Positions 11,500 through 63,207 of a DNA stretch of 64,000 nt are shown in pieces; the first letter of the stretch is position 1, and each line of letters opens with the position of its first letter. The DNA comes from Corallium rubrum (Eukaryota; Cnidaria; Anthozoa; Scleralcyonacea; Coralliidae): NCBI GenBank assembly GCA_964035015.1, contig OZ035997.1, positions 11,470,536 to 11,534,535 of the forward strand, given 5' to 3'. Below the pieces are notes generated by a model that was not told where the DNA came from, did no database searches, and saw only the letters and a list, made by a program, of their open reading frames with translations. A program made the position numbers and the translations under genes.

Positions 11500-11640
11500 C
11501 AGGGTTGCCAGGTCCTCTGGGCCAAAATAAGCCAAACGCATGTTCAAAATAAGCCAAAAAAGCCAAACTCTAAAAGTAAGGCGGGGGACTGGGCCCGAGT
11601 GCTAATTGCAGTAATAATTAATGCAAGTATGCCATAAATA

Positions 11641-11923
11641 GCATGTTCTAAGGACTTTGGGTGAAGGAAAATTCGAGTGTAGAATATATACATTTTGAGA
11701 CCAAACCGGGACCAGCTGCGAAAAATGCAACTACACGGGCCTTCCAGCAGGAATTGAACCCACGACCTTGCGATTCCAGTGCAATGCTCTGACCACTGAG
11801 CCACGGAGGCCGTTGCCGAGAGCTTGATCGTGAGTTCTGTACATATAATAAGGGGAGAGAATTGGGTATATTATAAGTAATATTGGGCATTTCACTCGAT
11901 TACATAGCATGTTCTAAGGATGC
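11641..11923 (-). mobile_element. tRNA-derived SINE-like unit, copy 3
   Basis: Minus-strand unit with the tRNA-like head at about 11,810-11,739 and anticodon position GGA. It is followed by the first bases of another minus unit before the orientation flips. Confidence 0.8.
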
Positions 11924-12181
11924 CCAATATTACTTATAATATACCCAATTCTCTCCTGGCATTACCACCTTATTATATGTACAGAACTCACGATCAAGCT
12001 CTCGGCAATGGCCTCCGTGGCTCAGTGGTCAGAGCATTGCACTGGAATCGCAAGGTCGTGGATTCAATTCCTGCCGGAAGACCCGTGTAGTTGCATTTTT
12101 CGCAGCTGGTCCCGGTTTGGTCTCAAAATGTATATATTCTACACTCGAATTTTCCTTCACCCCAAATCCTTAGAACATGCT
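11924..12181 (+). mobile_element. tRNA-derived SINE-like unit, copy 4
   Basis: Plus-strand unit with the tRNA-like head at 12,011-12,082. It ends ...TTAGAACATGCT exactly where the DIRS element begins. The next unit resumes at 16,666. Confidence 0.8.
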
Positions 12182-12287
12182 TTATACTCTATTACATCGA
12201 GTATAAAGCACTTTATAGCTAAACTGCATTAATACACATTAAGAACAGGAACAACAGACTAGGAAGCGGGCATCTCATTTATTCATG
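12182..12287 (-). repeat. DIRS split direct repeat Y2 (3' terminal)
   Basis: Terminal copy of Y. Its outer end touches the interrupted tRNA-derived unit at 12,181. Confidence 0.93.
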
Positions 12288-12316
12288 TATCACCATGGCA
12301 CAACCTATCACACTTA

Positions 12317-12457
12317 CAAAAGCTAGAACTTCGATTGAGAGAGATGCCTTCGAATGGCATTATCTGCTATTAGCACACCTCAAATACTCTACACAAGCTA
12401 TACCCACGGGACGGGTATGACGTAACTGCATACATTCCGTAACGCTACAAAGTACAT
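12317..12457 (-). repeat. DIRS split direct repeat X2 (internal)
   Basis: Second copy of X. It abuts Y1 directly at 12,457/12,458. Confidence 0.93.
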
Positions 12458-12563
12458 TTATACTCTATTACATCGAGTATAAAGCACTTTATAGCTAAAC
12501 TGCATTAATTCACAATAAGAACAGGAACAACAGACTAGGAAGCGGGCATCTCATTTATTCATG
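12458..12563 (-). repeat. DIRS split direct repeat Y1 (internal)
   Basis: 106 bases matching 12,182-12,287 with only a few differences. Confidence 0.93.
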
Positions 12564-12636
12564 CCCGCTGTCGACCGATAAAGAAAGATAAGCAGTATGT
12601 AATACATAATTAGAATAATTGTTCTTTGTAATCGTT

Positions 12637-13711
12637 CTATAAACCAGGACTCCCATGTAAACTTCGGGAAACCAAAAGAGGAGATTCTGATTTGTCCTTA
12701 ACATAACCGTCTTTTGCAGTTTCTGATTTCCATCTGCCATGTCGCTTGAATAAACGATCTTTTACTCCAGCATTAGCGGCCGCGGTAGCTCCACCACTTC
12801 GTAAACTATGGAGGCCAAACTTCTCTTTCGGATAACCTAAACGAACAAATGCTTCAAGAACAATTTCTCTTGTTCTTGTATAAGACATTCCTGTAGAACG
12901 TAATTTATAACTATTAGTCGATTTATAATATTGTAAACGGAGAAAAAATGGCTCAGTGGTATTGAGATTTAAATTAACCGCCTGAAGGTATCTCAATAAA
13001 ATATTAAAAGGACAAGAATTATCATTAGATTAGGCCATGAGAACCTGGGAACCGTCTCTGTAAATGTCGGTCTTACTCTTGGTAATGTGGAGCTCAACAA
13101 AACGAGTTGATTCTGTATAGCAAAATTTCACACTACAACAGCGCAAACTGGCGAGTTCGTTAAATCTTAGAAATGCATTGAACGCTGTCACGCATATGGC
13201 GGCCAAACGAAGGTCTGAAAGGTTGGCATTAGGACCTGCATACTTTGCACAGATAGCGGAAATCATGTCACAAGTTACGGGTTCTTTCTTAATAATTGGC
13301 TTGGACAATTTACGTTTTGCGGCTTCGAGAAGATGTTTCACTAGGCCAGACTCACACGGACTTTTCAAACCATATACGTTATGCGCCCAATTAATTCCGT
13401 AAAAGGCGGATTCGAGCTTGGAATAAGGGCACTTGCTTTGTAAAATGTGTTCAAGATAAAGAGCCACAGAAACGCTTTGCCGGCAACGTGGCGATTTCAT
13501 CATAAACAGCCGCCCAAGTCTTGAACGCGTTGAATGCCCTAGAATATCTGTCAGTGGTGCTAGGAGCTTTAGCTTCGATCACACGAAAAGGAATGTTCGC
13601 TGCCAGACGCTTCAGCTCTGGGGAATGCAGGTTTCTAACGATAAAAGAAAAAACTTGGGCACTCTGTAAAATGAAATAAAAAATGCTGCCCAGTGGCCAA
13701 AATTCAACCAA
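12637..13711 (-). pseudogene. DIRS tyrosine recombinase (YR), broken
   Basis: Three pieces: 13,711-13,454 (SAM-like N-terminal helices, DRYSRAFNAFKTWA), 13,503-13,030 (ending VLMA then a stop), and 13,020-12,637. The catalytic set is visible: RFNELASLR carries the first Arg, HSLRSGG gives His-x-x-Arg, HGRW the second His/Trp, and GYV the nucleophilic Tyr. Breaks are one base near 13,470 and one in-frame TAA at about 13,026. The enzyme would integrate the circular DNA copy without staggered cuts, which agrees with the absence of a target duplication here. Confidence 0.93.
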
Positions 13712-13767
13712 ACATTTTTTTATTTTCTTTTAATTTTAAACTAAAACATTCACACAGCACTTAAAGC

Positions 13768-14250
13768 TCAGTTTAACAGCATAAACGCTACTGGACTGTT
13801 GAAGTTGTCAGAACCGAATAAAGATTCTTTGTTAGCTCCATGTTGGAACACATCTTTCCCGTTTTGGACGTACACAACATCAACAATAAACGAGCGAAAG
13901 GAACCATCTTCATTGATCAGGAAAGGCCAAAACACTGCTGATGGCCACACTGGCACGACTAACACTGCACGACACTGACTTCCGCATACATGTTTAACGG
14001 CTCTGGGAATTAACAATATTGGCGGAACTAACAAACAAAACTCCCCAAACCAGCTAAACGCAAAGGAATCAACTCCTAATGAGCCAGGGTTGAAAAATTT
14101 TGAGTAAAACCTTGGGACCTTGAAGTTTTCGCAATTAGCAAAACAATCAAATATACACAAACCCCAGCGGGCAACAGCTGATTGGAAATAGACATCTCGA
14201 ACCATCCAATCTTCATAATCCACAACTTTACTGAGGTAATCTGCTTTCTC
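13768..14250 (-). pseudogene. DIRS post-RNase H domain
   Basis: From about 14,250 the minus strand reads KADYLSKVVDYEDWMV, then WGLCIFDCFANCENFKVPRF, GVDSFAFSW, VPPILLI, and a VVPVWPSAVFWP segment. This ordered set follows RNase H in DIRS/Ngaro polyproteins. Its biochemical role is unknown to me. It is not the Dam-like methylase of DIRS1. Confidence 0.8.
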
Positions 14251-14296
14251 GTTTAACTCTTTCTTGTCCGAATTGGTCTTTAGTATTTTATTCTGG

Positions 14297-14794
14297 CTAA
14301 CGCCAGACGATTTTATTCACCTCTGGGGAAGCCCCCGGACAGGAATGAGTTAACGTACGCGGTATCCATTCAACATCTAGATTAATGCTGCTATTCTTAG
14401 CACAGTAAAAGATGTCTACGGCCAGCTTATGCAAGTGCACTTTCATGCTGCCTGAATCGATAATGCTCTTTACAGCTTGGTTATCAGTAAACCACTTCAC
14501 AGTATGTGAAGACAACATGTGTTGGTAGCTCTGGAGTGCGTAATGAACACACTTAAACTCCCTCCAAGTGGAGCTCTGCCTGGTTTCAGTCTCAACCCAA
14601 TTTTTATAAAACACGGGTGAACCATCAACTGAAATGTACGCAGCGCAGCCGCTTTTGCTGGCGTCCGAATAAAGTAGTCTTGTGGGTAACTGAGATTTAA
14701 ACAGAAGGGACCGAGAATTTAATTTTGGCACAGCATCTGACCAAAATTTGAGCTCCTCAATAGAATCCGTGTCCAAAGACAAAAACAACCGCAA
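14297..14794 (-). pseudogene. DIRS RNase H domain
   Basis: Continues the RT after a one-base shift. Motifs are LLYSDASKSGCAAYI (first Asp), STWREFKCVHYALQ (Glu) and KWFTDNQAVKSII (Asp), followed by WIPRTLTHSCPGA. These are the acidic residues of an RNase H fold. The frame ends at 14,297 and the next piece is in another frame. Confidence 0.9.
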
Positions 14795-16074
14795 CTAAGC
14801 CCAGTGTCGATTTTGCGATGTAAAGCTTTGGTCATGAGTTTGCATATATTACCAAAGACAAGCATATTCGAAATTATTAGTCCTGTCACCGAGGCCAGCT
14901 GTCGAGCCGATAATATTTTCGTGGCCAGTGCCTCATTAATTGCAGCTAGAAGTCTAGCAATCTTAGATTGCGGGACTGACAGCGTTTTCACGTTAAGATC
15001 CCAGTCAAAACCCAGCCATTTTACTCGCTGGATGGGAAACCAAATACTTTTCTCTTCGTTTGGAACGAAACCGCTATTACCTAGGGCTGACTTAACACCA
15101 CAAGCTTGTTGTACACACGAGGAAAAACTAGGACGTACACCCATACCGTCATCTAAGTAAACGACTATTTTGTAAGCCTTGCCACGCCAGTGCTTGACCA
15201 ATGGTCGCATTACCTTAGTAAAAATATAAGGCCCAGTAGCCAAACCAAAAGGCAGAACAGTAAACTTGAAGTATTTTAGAACACCTTTAAAGACCCAAGA
15301 AAAACCTATGGCTATGAACTGCTGATCATCTGGAAAAATATCAATGTGGTGATAACCGGATTTAATGTCAAAAGAGAAAATCCAGTTTTGAGGATAATCT
15401 GTTAGGCAACTCAGCATCGCTTTAGCATCTTCAAACTTCACTTTGAACTTTTTCAAGAAACTGTTAGGATATCTTAAATCAAGAATAAGCCTCTTTTTAC
15501 CACTAGACTGAATAGAAACTGACAAGGGATTTACAACTAAAGGTGCGGACAAACACTCTAGTACCAAGCCTGGCGAAATTAATTCGGTAATAGCACTTTC
15601 AACAAAGTTACTATAAGCAAACGCGGACTTATTATTTCTGAAATGAGCACTAGGGGGCGTGGTCAAAAAGGGAATAATATAACCCCGCAAAATCGAACCT
15701 ATTATAAATTGAGGTGCCTGAATAAATTGCCAAAACTGAATATGTGACCGCAACCTGCCTTTAACTTTTACAGGTTTTGAATTCTCTGAGAATTCGTGAA
15801 CACTATCAGACACTTCATCGACAAACTCCAAACTGGAGGAATTAAGACAATAATTATGATACTCATCTTTCTCTAGTCTTTCAGCAGCAGCCTTATGTCT
15901 TGGTTCTGTTACATCCGTGGTTACATCAACAACGGGTGGTCGAAGTTGTTGCTGCGGATCCACGGCTATCGGTTCGATATCCATTGCCACAGACTGGAGA
16001 GCCTGCCCAATGGCCACGCTGCCCGCAGCTGAAGCACTTATCGGTGGGCTGAAAACGCTGTGGCTGGAATCCAA
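14719..16074 (-). pseudogene. DIRS reverse transcriptase
   Basis: The 451-codon frame encodes the polymerase. Residues about 195-215 read SGKKRLILDLRYPNSFLKKF. Residues about 233-245 carry FSFDIKSGYHHIDI with the first catalytic Asp. LPFGLATGPYIFTKVMRPL follows. The catalytic box YLDDG lies near residue 306 (about 15,158). The N-terminal 130 residues are Ser/Ala-rich with no known domain. At about 14,790 the frame shifts by one base into the RNase H part, so RT and RNase H are no longer joined. The RT copies element RNA into DNA, which is thought to integrate as a circle. Confidence 0.93.
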
Positions 16075-16099
16075 GTGTTGTTTCTGTCTAGGATGACGG

Positions 16100-16517
16100 T
16101 TACTGTTGGCGAAACCCCACTTTCATAGGCTTCTTTGACTGCTTCTTGAGCTTAATCTTAGCGGTAGCTCGCTTTTCGGCGGAATCTTCAGCTAGATCAT
16201 CGGATTCGTATTCTTCTACAGCTGTCCAACCAGCGGGGCTTTTGTCTGCGAACCGAGTTAACTTGTTTCTCTTGTTGACCACCGATTTGAGCTTCTCAAG
16301 CTCGGCGTCTTCGCTTAAACGTTGATAACTTTTGGTCCAACTTTGAATCCAAGAGTTGTACAAATTGATGAAAGGCTTGATCTTGACTACTGGCACTCGA
16401 GTTGGAACCAAGGTGCGACGAGAACTGTGTATCGACGTTTGGTCTCCCAGAGACTTCAGTATCGCTTGCCAAGAGATCACGTTCTGTGTCCGACGCCATA
16501 GACATGAGGTGATACAC
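16100..16517 (-). pseudogene. DIRS gag-like ORF (frameshifted)
   Basis: Two overlapping frames (16,517-16,296 and 16,480-16,100) together make a basic, low-complexity protein of about 140 residues placed just before the RT. The first frame begins MASDTERD-like and ends in an FKRRRR stretch. The second contains NSWIQSWTKSYQRLSEDAEL and a lysine-rich end. Position and composition suggest the structural (Gag) protein of DIRS elements. No zinc knuckle was seen. One frameshift lies near 16,380. Confidence 0.65.
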
Positions 16518-16524
16518 TTCTTTT

Positions 16525-16665
16525 CAAAAGCTAGAACTTCGATTGAGAGAGATGCCTTCGAATGGCATCATCTGCTATTAGCACACCTTAAATACTCTAC
16601 ACAAGCTATACCCACGGGACGGGTATGACGTAACTGCATACATTCCATAACGCTACAAAGTACAT
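16525..16665 (-). repeat. DIRS split direct repeat X1 (5' terminal)
   Basis: 141 bases, nearly identical to 12,317-12,457 and in the same orientation. Confidence 0.93.
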
Positions 16666-16978
16666 ATGTAATCGAGTGAAATGCCCAATATTACTTATAA
16701 TATACCCAATTCTCTCCTGGCATTACCACCTTATTATATGTACAGAACTCACGATCAAGCTCTCGGCAATGGCCTCCGTGGCTCAGTGGTCAGAGCATTG
16801 CACTGGAATCGCAAGGTCGTGAGTTCAATTCCTGCCGGAAGGCCCGTGTAGTTGCATTTTTCGCAGCTGGTCCCGGTTTGGTCTCAAAATGTATAAATTC
16901 TACACTCGAATTTTCCTTCACCCAAAATCCTTAGAACATGCTATGTAATCGAGTGAAATGCCCAATATTACTTATAAT
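16666..16978 (+). mobile_element. tRNA-derived SINE-like unit, copy 5, plus start of another
   Basis: The plus unit has its tRNA-like head at 16,772-16,843 and is followed by about 40 bases of the next unit. The uninterrupted junction ACATGCTATGTAATCG at 16,938-16,953 shows what the DIRS target looked like before insertion. Confidence 0.8.
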
Positions 16979-17583
16979 ATGCCATAAATAATCGGTTTAT
17001 CACTTTATCTGACATAAAAACTTAAAATTTGCTTATTTTTATAATTATCTATTGAGGTATACAACACTCACATTTCACAGTTCAAAACATTTCATATAGT
17101 TCAAATAGTTTATGTCTGTCATGCAAGTATTCAGTTTAAAACTCGGTTAAAAAGAGAAGTTCATCTCAGTCAACTGCTGAAGTTTTAAACGGATCAAAAT
17201 TCTTGAATTATGATTGGTTGAAACTTGAAAAATTATGCGGTCGGACCTCTGCAAAGACAGTGGCATGAGTGATGATGTTCTAAATTAAAAATTTGTCTCT
17301 GATTGGTTGATAGTTATCCCATGGTTATCCAACTCTCGGATCGGGTAATCCCTACTGCTCTATACCGAGATTTAACAATTAGTCTTTCACAAAGCGGCAA
17401 ATTTTAACCGATGAAAAACTGAAATTTGGTGAAAAGACCGACGACTTTCCATTTTTTAGAAAAAAAGCCAAAAATAAGCCAAAAAATAGTTATAAGCCAA
17501 ATGAAATTTTTCCAAGCCAAACCTTGTAAAAACAAGCCAAATTAGAGAAATTTGGCTTAAAAAAAGCCAAACTGGCAACCCTG

Positions 17584-17591
17584 CTTGTAAG
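17584..17591 (+). repeat. 8-bp target site duplication, right
   Basis: CTTGTAAG, directly after the right inverted repeat. It matches the left copy exactly. Confidence 0.9.
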
Positions 17592-18041
17592 GCCGAGCGA
17601 ATGTACTGAGCGAATCAGCAAACTTAGGAGATGATGGGGAAGGCACCAATCCCATCGCTCTCTGCACGCTTCCCTCTTTCTATCGAGCCTGGGTACGAGG
17701 CAGCGGTGATTTCTTGTTGGCCGAATAGGATGCATATATGCAGATCAGCTATACTTTATATACACCTCATGAATAGTAAAAATCGACTAAATTTAAAATT
17801 TCCCTGACGTCAGCTTGCTTATGTAACGGATATCTGATAATGGATATAAGAATGTGTAAATAGATAAACAAGATAAGTCAGGAAATCATAATTAGCCGCG
17901 TGTGCTTCATGAGCAAGCTGCATCCGTGATAATGTAAATATAGCTCTCTAAATAAAAAGGAAGGACAACGCCCTAGAGATGGAGATTATAAATATGGAAT
18001 GTAAAAGGCAATAAAGTTAAGTTGGATCTAGACCACGTTGC
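17592..18041. other. Intergenic, nothing recognised
   Basis: About 450 bases between the hAT-type element and the pentanucleotide array. No coding or RNA signal was seen. Confidence 0.5.
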
Positions 18042-18753
18042 GTGTTGTGTTGTGTTGTGTTGTGTTGTGTTGTGTTGTGTTGTGTTGTGTTGTGTTGTGT
18101 TGTGTTGTGTTGTGTTGTGTTGTGTTGTGTTGTGTTGTGTTGTGTTGTGTTGTGTTGTGTTGTGTTGTGTTGTGTTGTGTTGTGTTGTGTTGTGTTGTGT
18201 TGTGTTGTGTTGTGTTGTGTTGTGTTGTGTTGTGTTGTGTTGTGTTGTGTTGTGTTGTGTTGTGTTGTGTTGTGTTGTGTTGTGTTGTGTTGTGTTGTGT
18301 TGTGTTGTGTTGTGTTGTGTTGTGTTGTGTTGTGTTGTGTTGTGTTGTGTTGTGTTGTGTTGTGTTGTGTTGTGTTGTGTTGTGTTGTGTTGTGTTGTGT
18401 TGTGTTGTGTTGTGTTGTGTTGTGTTGTGTTGTGTTGTGTTGTGTTGTGTTGTGTTGTGTTGTGTTGTGTTGTGTTGTGTTGTGTTGTGTTGTGTTGTGT
18501 TGTGTTGTGTTGTGTTGTGTTGTGTTGTGTTGTGTTGTGTTGTGTTGTGTTGTGTTGTGTTGTGTTGTGTTGTGTTGTGTTGTGTTGTGTTGTGTTGTGT
18601 TGTGTTGTGTTGTGTTGTGTTGTGTTGTGTTGTGTTGTGTTGTGTTGTGTTGTGTTGTGTTGTGTTGTGTTGTGTTGTGTTGTGTTGTGTTGTGTTGTGT
18701 TGTGTTGTGTTGTGTTGTGTTGTGTTGTGTTGGTGTTGTGTTGTGTTGTGTTG
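18042..18753 (+). repeat. (GTGTT)n pentanucleotide array, about 710 bp
   Basis: Essentially pure from 18,047. The only slip is one inserted base near 18,732. Because five is not a multiple of three and the unit has no stop codon, all plus frames and one minus frame stay open. The predicted proteins are artefacts. Confidence 0.98.
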
Positions 18754-20058
18754 GCTCGGCTCGTTACACTTAGTTGAAAATGGTAAACGAATTAAGTAGG
18801 CTCGATTTCCAGTATCTCGGGCCCCGCTGGACTCGTGAGCTTGTCCAATGTCCATTGTCGATTTACACCAATCACAAATGTGCCTGTACATTTTCAGCAG
18901 GTATATACTAGGAATATTGCATGATTTACTCCATAAGTTCAAAATGCGATCAATAGAGTGCTGATGAGTGAGTGAGGCATGCATGCGATCGCATTTTAGA
19001 TATTGATTGTCCAAAAGATTTACAACGGAAAGCTCAATAGAAATTGGTTAATAGCCAAGATGTTCTCGTCATTCAGGTTACAGGATCAATGGTTTTTGAC
19101 ATCGTGAAATTAATTATGCTACGTCATAGACACGCTCTGTGGCTCACGCGTCCAGCCGTCTCTTTCGGGGGAGGTAAGTATACCGGGACCCGGGACAGTG
19201 CCCGGGAGACGATTGTAAATGGAGCCTACGAATTAAGCCTCTCTAGTAATAAAAGTTCTTTCACACTGAACGAGTGACTCATCAACCTCACAGTCAACTA
19301 TTTAAGCGCAACTAAACACTCAAGAGTCAATGGGTCTCTGCTTACACAGGCTCACTGAGTATGAAACCACACTGACCTTCCAACTGCAGAAAGGGCACTG
19401 GGTGTTATGCCAGTGGAACATCAGGGACATCAACAAGTGTTACAAGCAACTATACGTTTCCAGATTATTCTGTTCTCCGTTGGAAAAGTTCAATCTAAAA
19501 CCGAAGTAATAATTCAAACCAGTCACTCGGTTCCACTTTTATGAACTGTCTAACTTTGCGTTTTTGCTCCTTTTACTGAACTCGTACATGCATATGGAGA
19601 TCGATCATATATACTCAACTTCTTTCGTGTTCAAATGACGTCAAACGCACCTTTATAAGAGTATATATGCACGGAACTTTGTTTTATTTGTTAATTATAC
19701 CAAGCTCGCAAGCATATACCAGGTGCACTACATGTATACATATATACCACTCTTGCAACAAGCAAAAAAGTGATTTTATTTATTACGTCCGTAGTAACAT
19801 CTCTTAACATACAAAATGTACCATTAGTGCAAAAAAAAAAAAGAAGCCAAATAGTGTACTGATTTCTTTTCTATAAAAGCGTTTATCATTAAAAGCAAAA
19901 TTTAGTACTGCATTAAATTTACATTGGTATTGTTTTTCTTATTCTGATTGAGTAGCTGATGACTCGCGGAAGTATACTCGGCAACATATAGTTTTGCGCA
20001 AATTGCCAGTTCGTAAGTCAACACATTTGATTGCAGGAGTCAGGAGAATAATCACCCT
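18754..20058. other. Intergenic, no gene recognised
   Basis: A few short open frames occur without recognisable domains, plus a donor-like GGTAAGTAT at 19,175. Nothing supportable as a gene. Confidence 0.5.
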
Positions 20059-20062
20059 GTAA

Positions 20063-20506
20063 AGGCCTGGCCAAACGCTTTCAACATCGCATTCAACATC
20101 ATTCAACATTGTTGAACGATGTTGAATAACGTTGAAAGCACGAGTGGCCAAATTAATTCAACATCGTTCAACATTCATGAATGACAATTAATTGAACGCG
20201 GGCTACCACAAAAGCTGGAATCGACAATATCCCGCACGGCGCATGTCTCTGTTCAACAAAGTTGAATGAAATGTGGCCAAATGCGTTCAACACCTTTCAA
20301 CATTTTGAGAACAATAGAAATGTTGAACACGTGTTGAACGAAAATTTGAACATGTTCAAATTTCGTTCAACATCATTCAACACCATTCAACAACGTTCAA
20401 CATCATTCAAATTCAACAGGGGTGGCCAAACGCTTTCAACATGTTGAATTCAACAATGTTTCATGAATGATGTTGAATGAAATGTTGAAAGCGTTTGGCC
20501 TGGCCT
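20063..20506. mobile_element. MITE with TAA target duplication (Harbinger-like)
   Basis: The ends are AGGCCTGGCCAAACGCTTTC and the near-complement of it, each flanked by TAA (20,060-20,062; 20,507-20,509). The interior is filled with TTCAACAT / ATGTTGAA motifs in both orientations. A three-base TWA duplication is typical of PIF/Harbinger MITEs; assignment is by that rule only. Confidence 0.8.
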
Positions 20507-20509
20507 TAA

Positions 20510-21136
20510 ACACAGGCGTTTGGGTTGACCTATATTAAAGTGCTTAATAAACCCAAATGTGATATTACTGAGTATATATGGATTCTATTTAATGTGTATA
20601 TAGTCGAATGCCAAAATATTAATTTAAAATTAAAAATATTGATTTAAACTTTTATTTGTTGTTATATTGAGGTAATTTCGAAAATGGTAGTGGTGACGTC
20701 TATGTAGGCATAATTTGCACAATGTTCTGTTACACGAGAAATATTACCCAATTCGCATGTTAATGGTTACTTGAATAGTATATTCTGTATTTTATCATTT
20801 CTTTACATTAAAATCTTCAAGCGGTTTATCATAAGATTGAACACAAATGCCTACATTGACGTCCTCCTCATTACCATTTTGGAAATTACAAACCTCAATA
20901 TAACAACAAATAAAACTTCAAGTCAGAATAGATTTTTGCATTCAACTATTCACTTTATATAGAATCCATATTAACAACATACGACAATGAGTTTACAGGC
21001 ACTTCAACTATATATGAAGAGCTACAGAGCCATAATGCGCCATGCATGTGCAGATACAAAATATCGCTAAATTAGATTACCTTGCATTGTGGCTTAAAAA
21101 CGTGTTTTTTAAATACTGCTGATTGCATAAATATAG
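20510..21136. other. Region past the receptor gene's 3' end
   Basis: AT-rich with no gene recognised. Confidence 0.5.
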
Positions 21137-21142
21137 TTTATT
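21137..21142 (-). terminator. Polyadenylation signal of receptor gene
   Basis: AATAAA on the minus strand about 107 bases after the stop codon at 21,249. Its placement suits the receptor's 3' UTR. Confidence 0.65.
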
Positions 21143-21248
21143 ATTTTTTTTTCGTTCATCAAACTAATTAAATTGTGCTTAACATGAATAATCCTCATAA
21201 CTACAATCTTAAGATTATGTTTCTACTACGACAAGAAATATGCAAAGC

Positions 21249-63207
<41,959 letters not shown>

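Larger units (their letters stand above)
12182..16665 (-). mobile_element. DIRS-like tyrosine-recombinase retrotransposon with split direct repeats
   Basis: This 4,484-bp element is read on the minus strand. Order is repeat X1 (16,665-16,525), gag-like ORF, RT, RNase H, post-RNase H domain, tyrosine recombinase, then Y1 (12,563-12,458), X2 (12,457-12,317) and Y2 (12,287-12,182). This is the A1-ORFs-B1-A2-B2 split-direct-repeat plan known from PAT and Ngaro elements. No target duplication is present. No Dam-type methylase domain was seen, which leans toward Ngaro, but I cannot settle the clade. Every ORF is broken at least once, so the copy is not autonomous. Confidence 0.93.
11641..16978. mobile_element. 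Inserted array of tRNA-derived units (interrupted by DIRS element)
   Basis: The array sits in the hAT element between two copies of ATGCCATAAATA (11,629-11,640 and 16,979-16,990), a 12-base target duplication. It holds one unit in minus orientation (11,641-11,923), then units in plus orientation (11,924-12,181, and 16,666-16,978 with the start of another). The head-to-head switch is near 11,922. The DIRS element splits the plus units. Confidence 0.85.
11500..17583. mobile_element. hAT-type non-autonomous DNA transposon with nested insertions
   Basis: The ends are inverted repeats CAGGGTTGCCAG (11,500-11,511) and CTGGCAACCCTG (17,572-17,583). They are flanked on both sides by the same 8 bases CTTGTAAG (11,492-11,499 and 17,584-17,591), the target-duplication length of hAT elements. 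AAGCCAAA-type motifs are repeated just inside both ends. Removing the nested insertions leaves about 0.7 kb with no transposase, so it is non-autonomous. Confidence 0.9.

Noticed and set aside
12011-12082. Functional tRNA gene (anticodon GGA)
   Set aside because: The tRNA-like head recurs five times with the same non-tRNA tail, and the short variable arm does not fit tRNA-Ser. Better read as a tRNA-derived repeat.
13768-14250. Dam-type methylase of DIRS1 elements
   Set aside because: No methylase motif seen; the segment matches the domain that follows RNase H in DIRS/Ngaro proteins.
18022-19014. Long open frames on both strands at the pentanucleotide array
   Set aside because: Same artefact, from a 5-base unit without stops.
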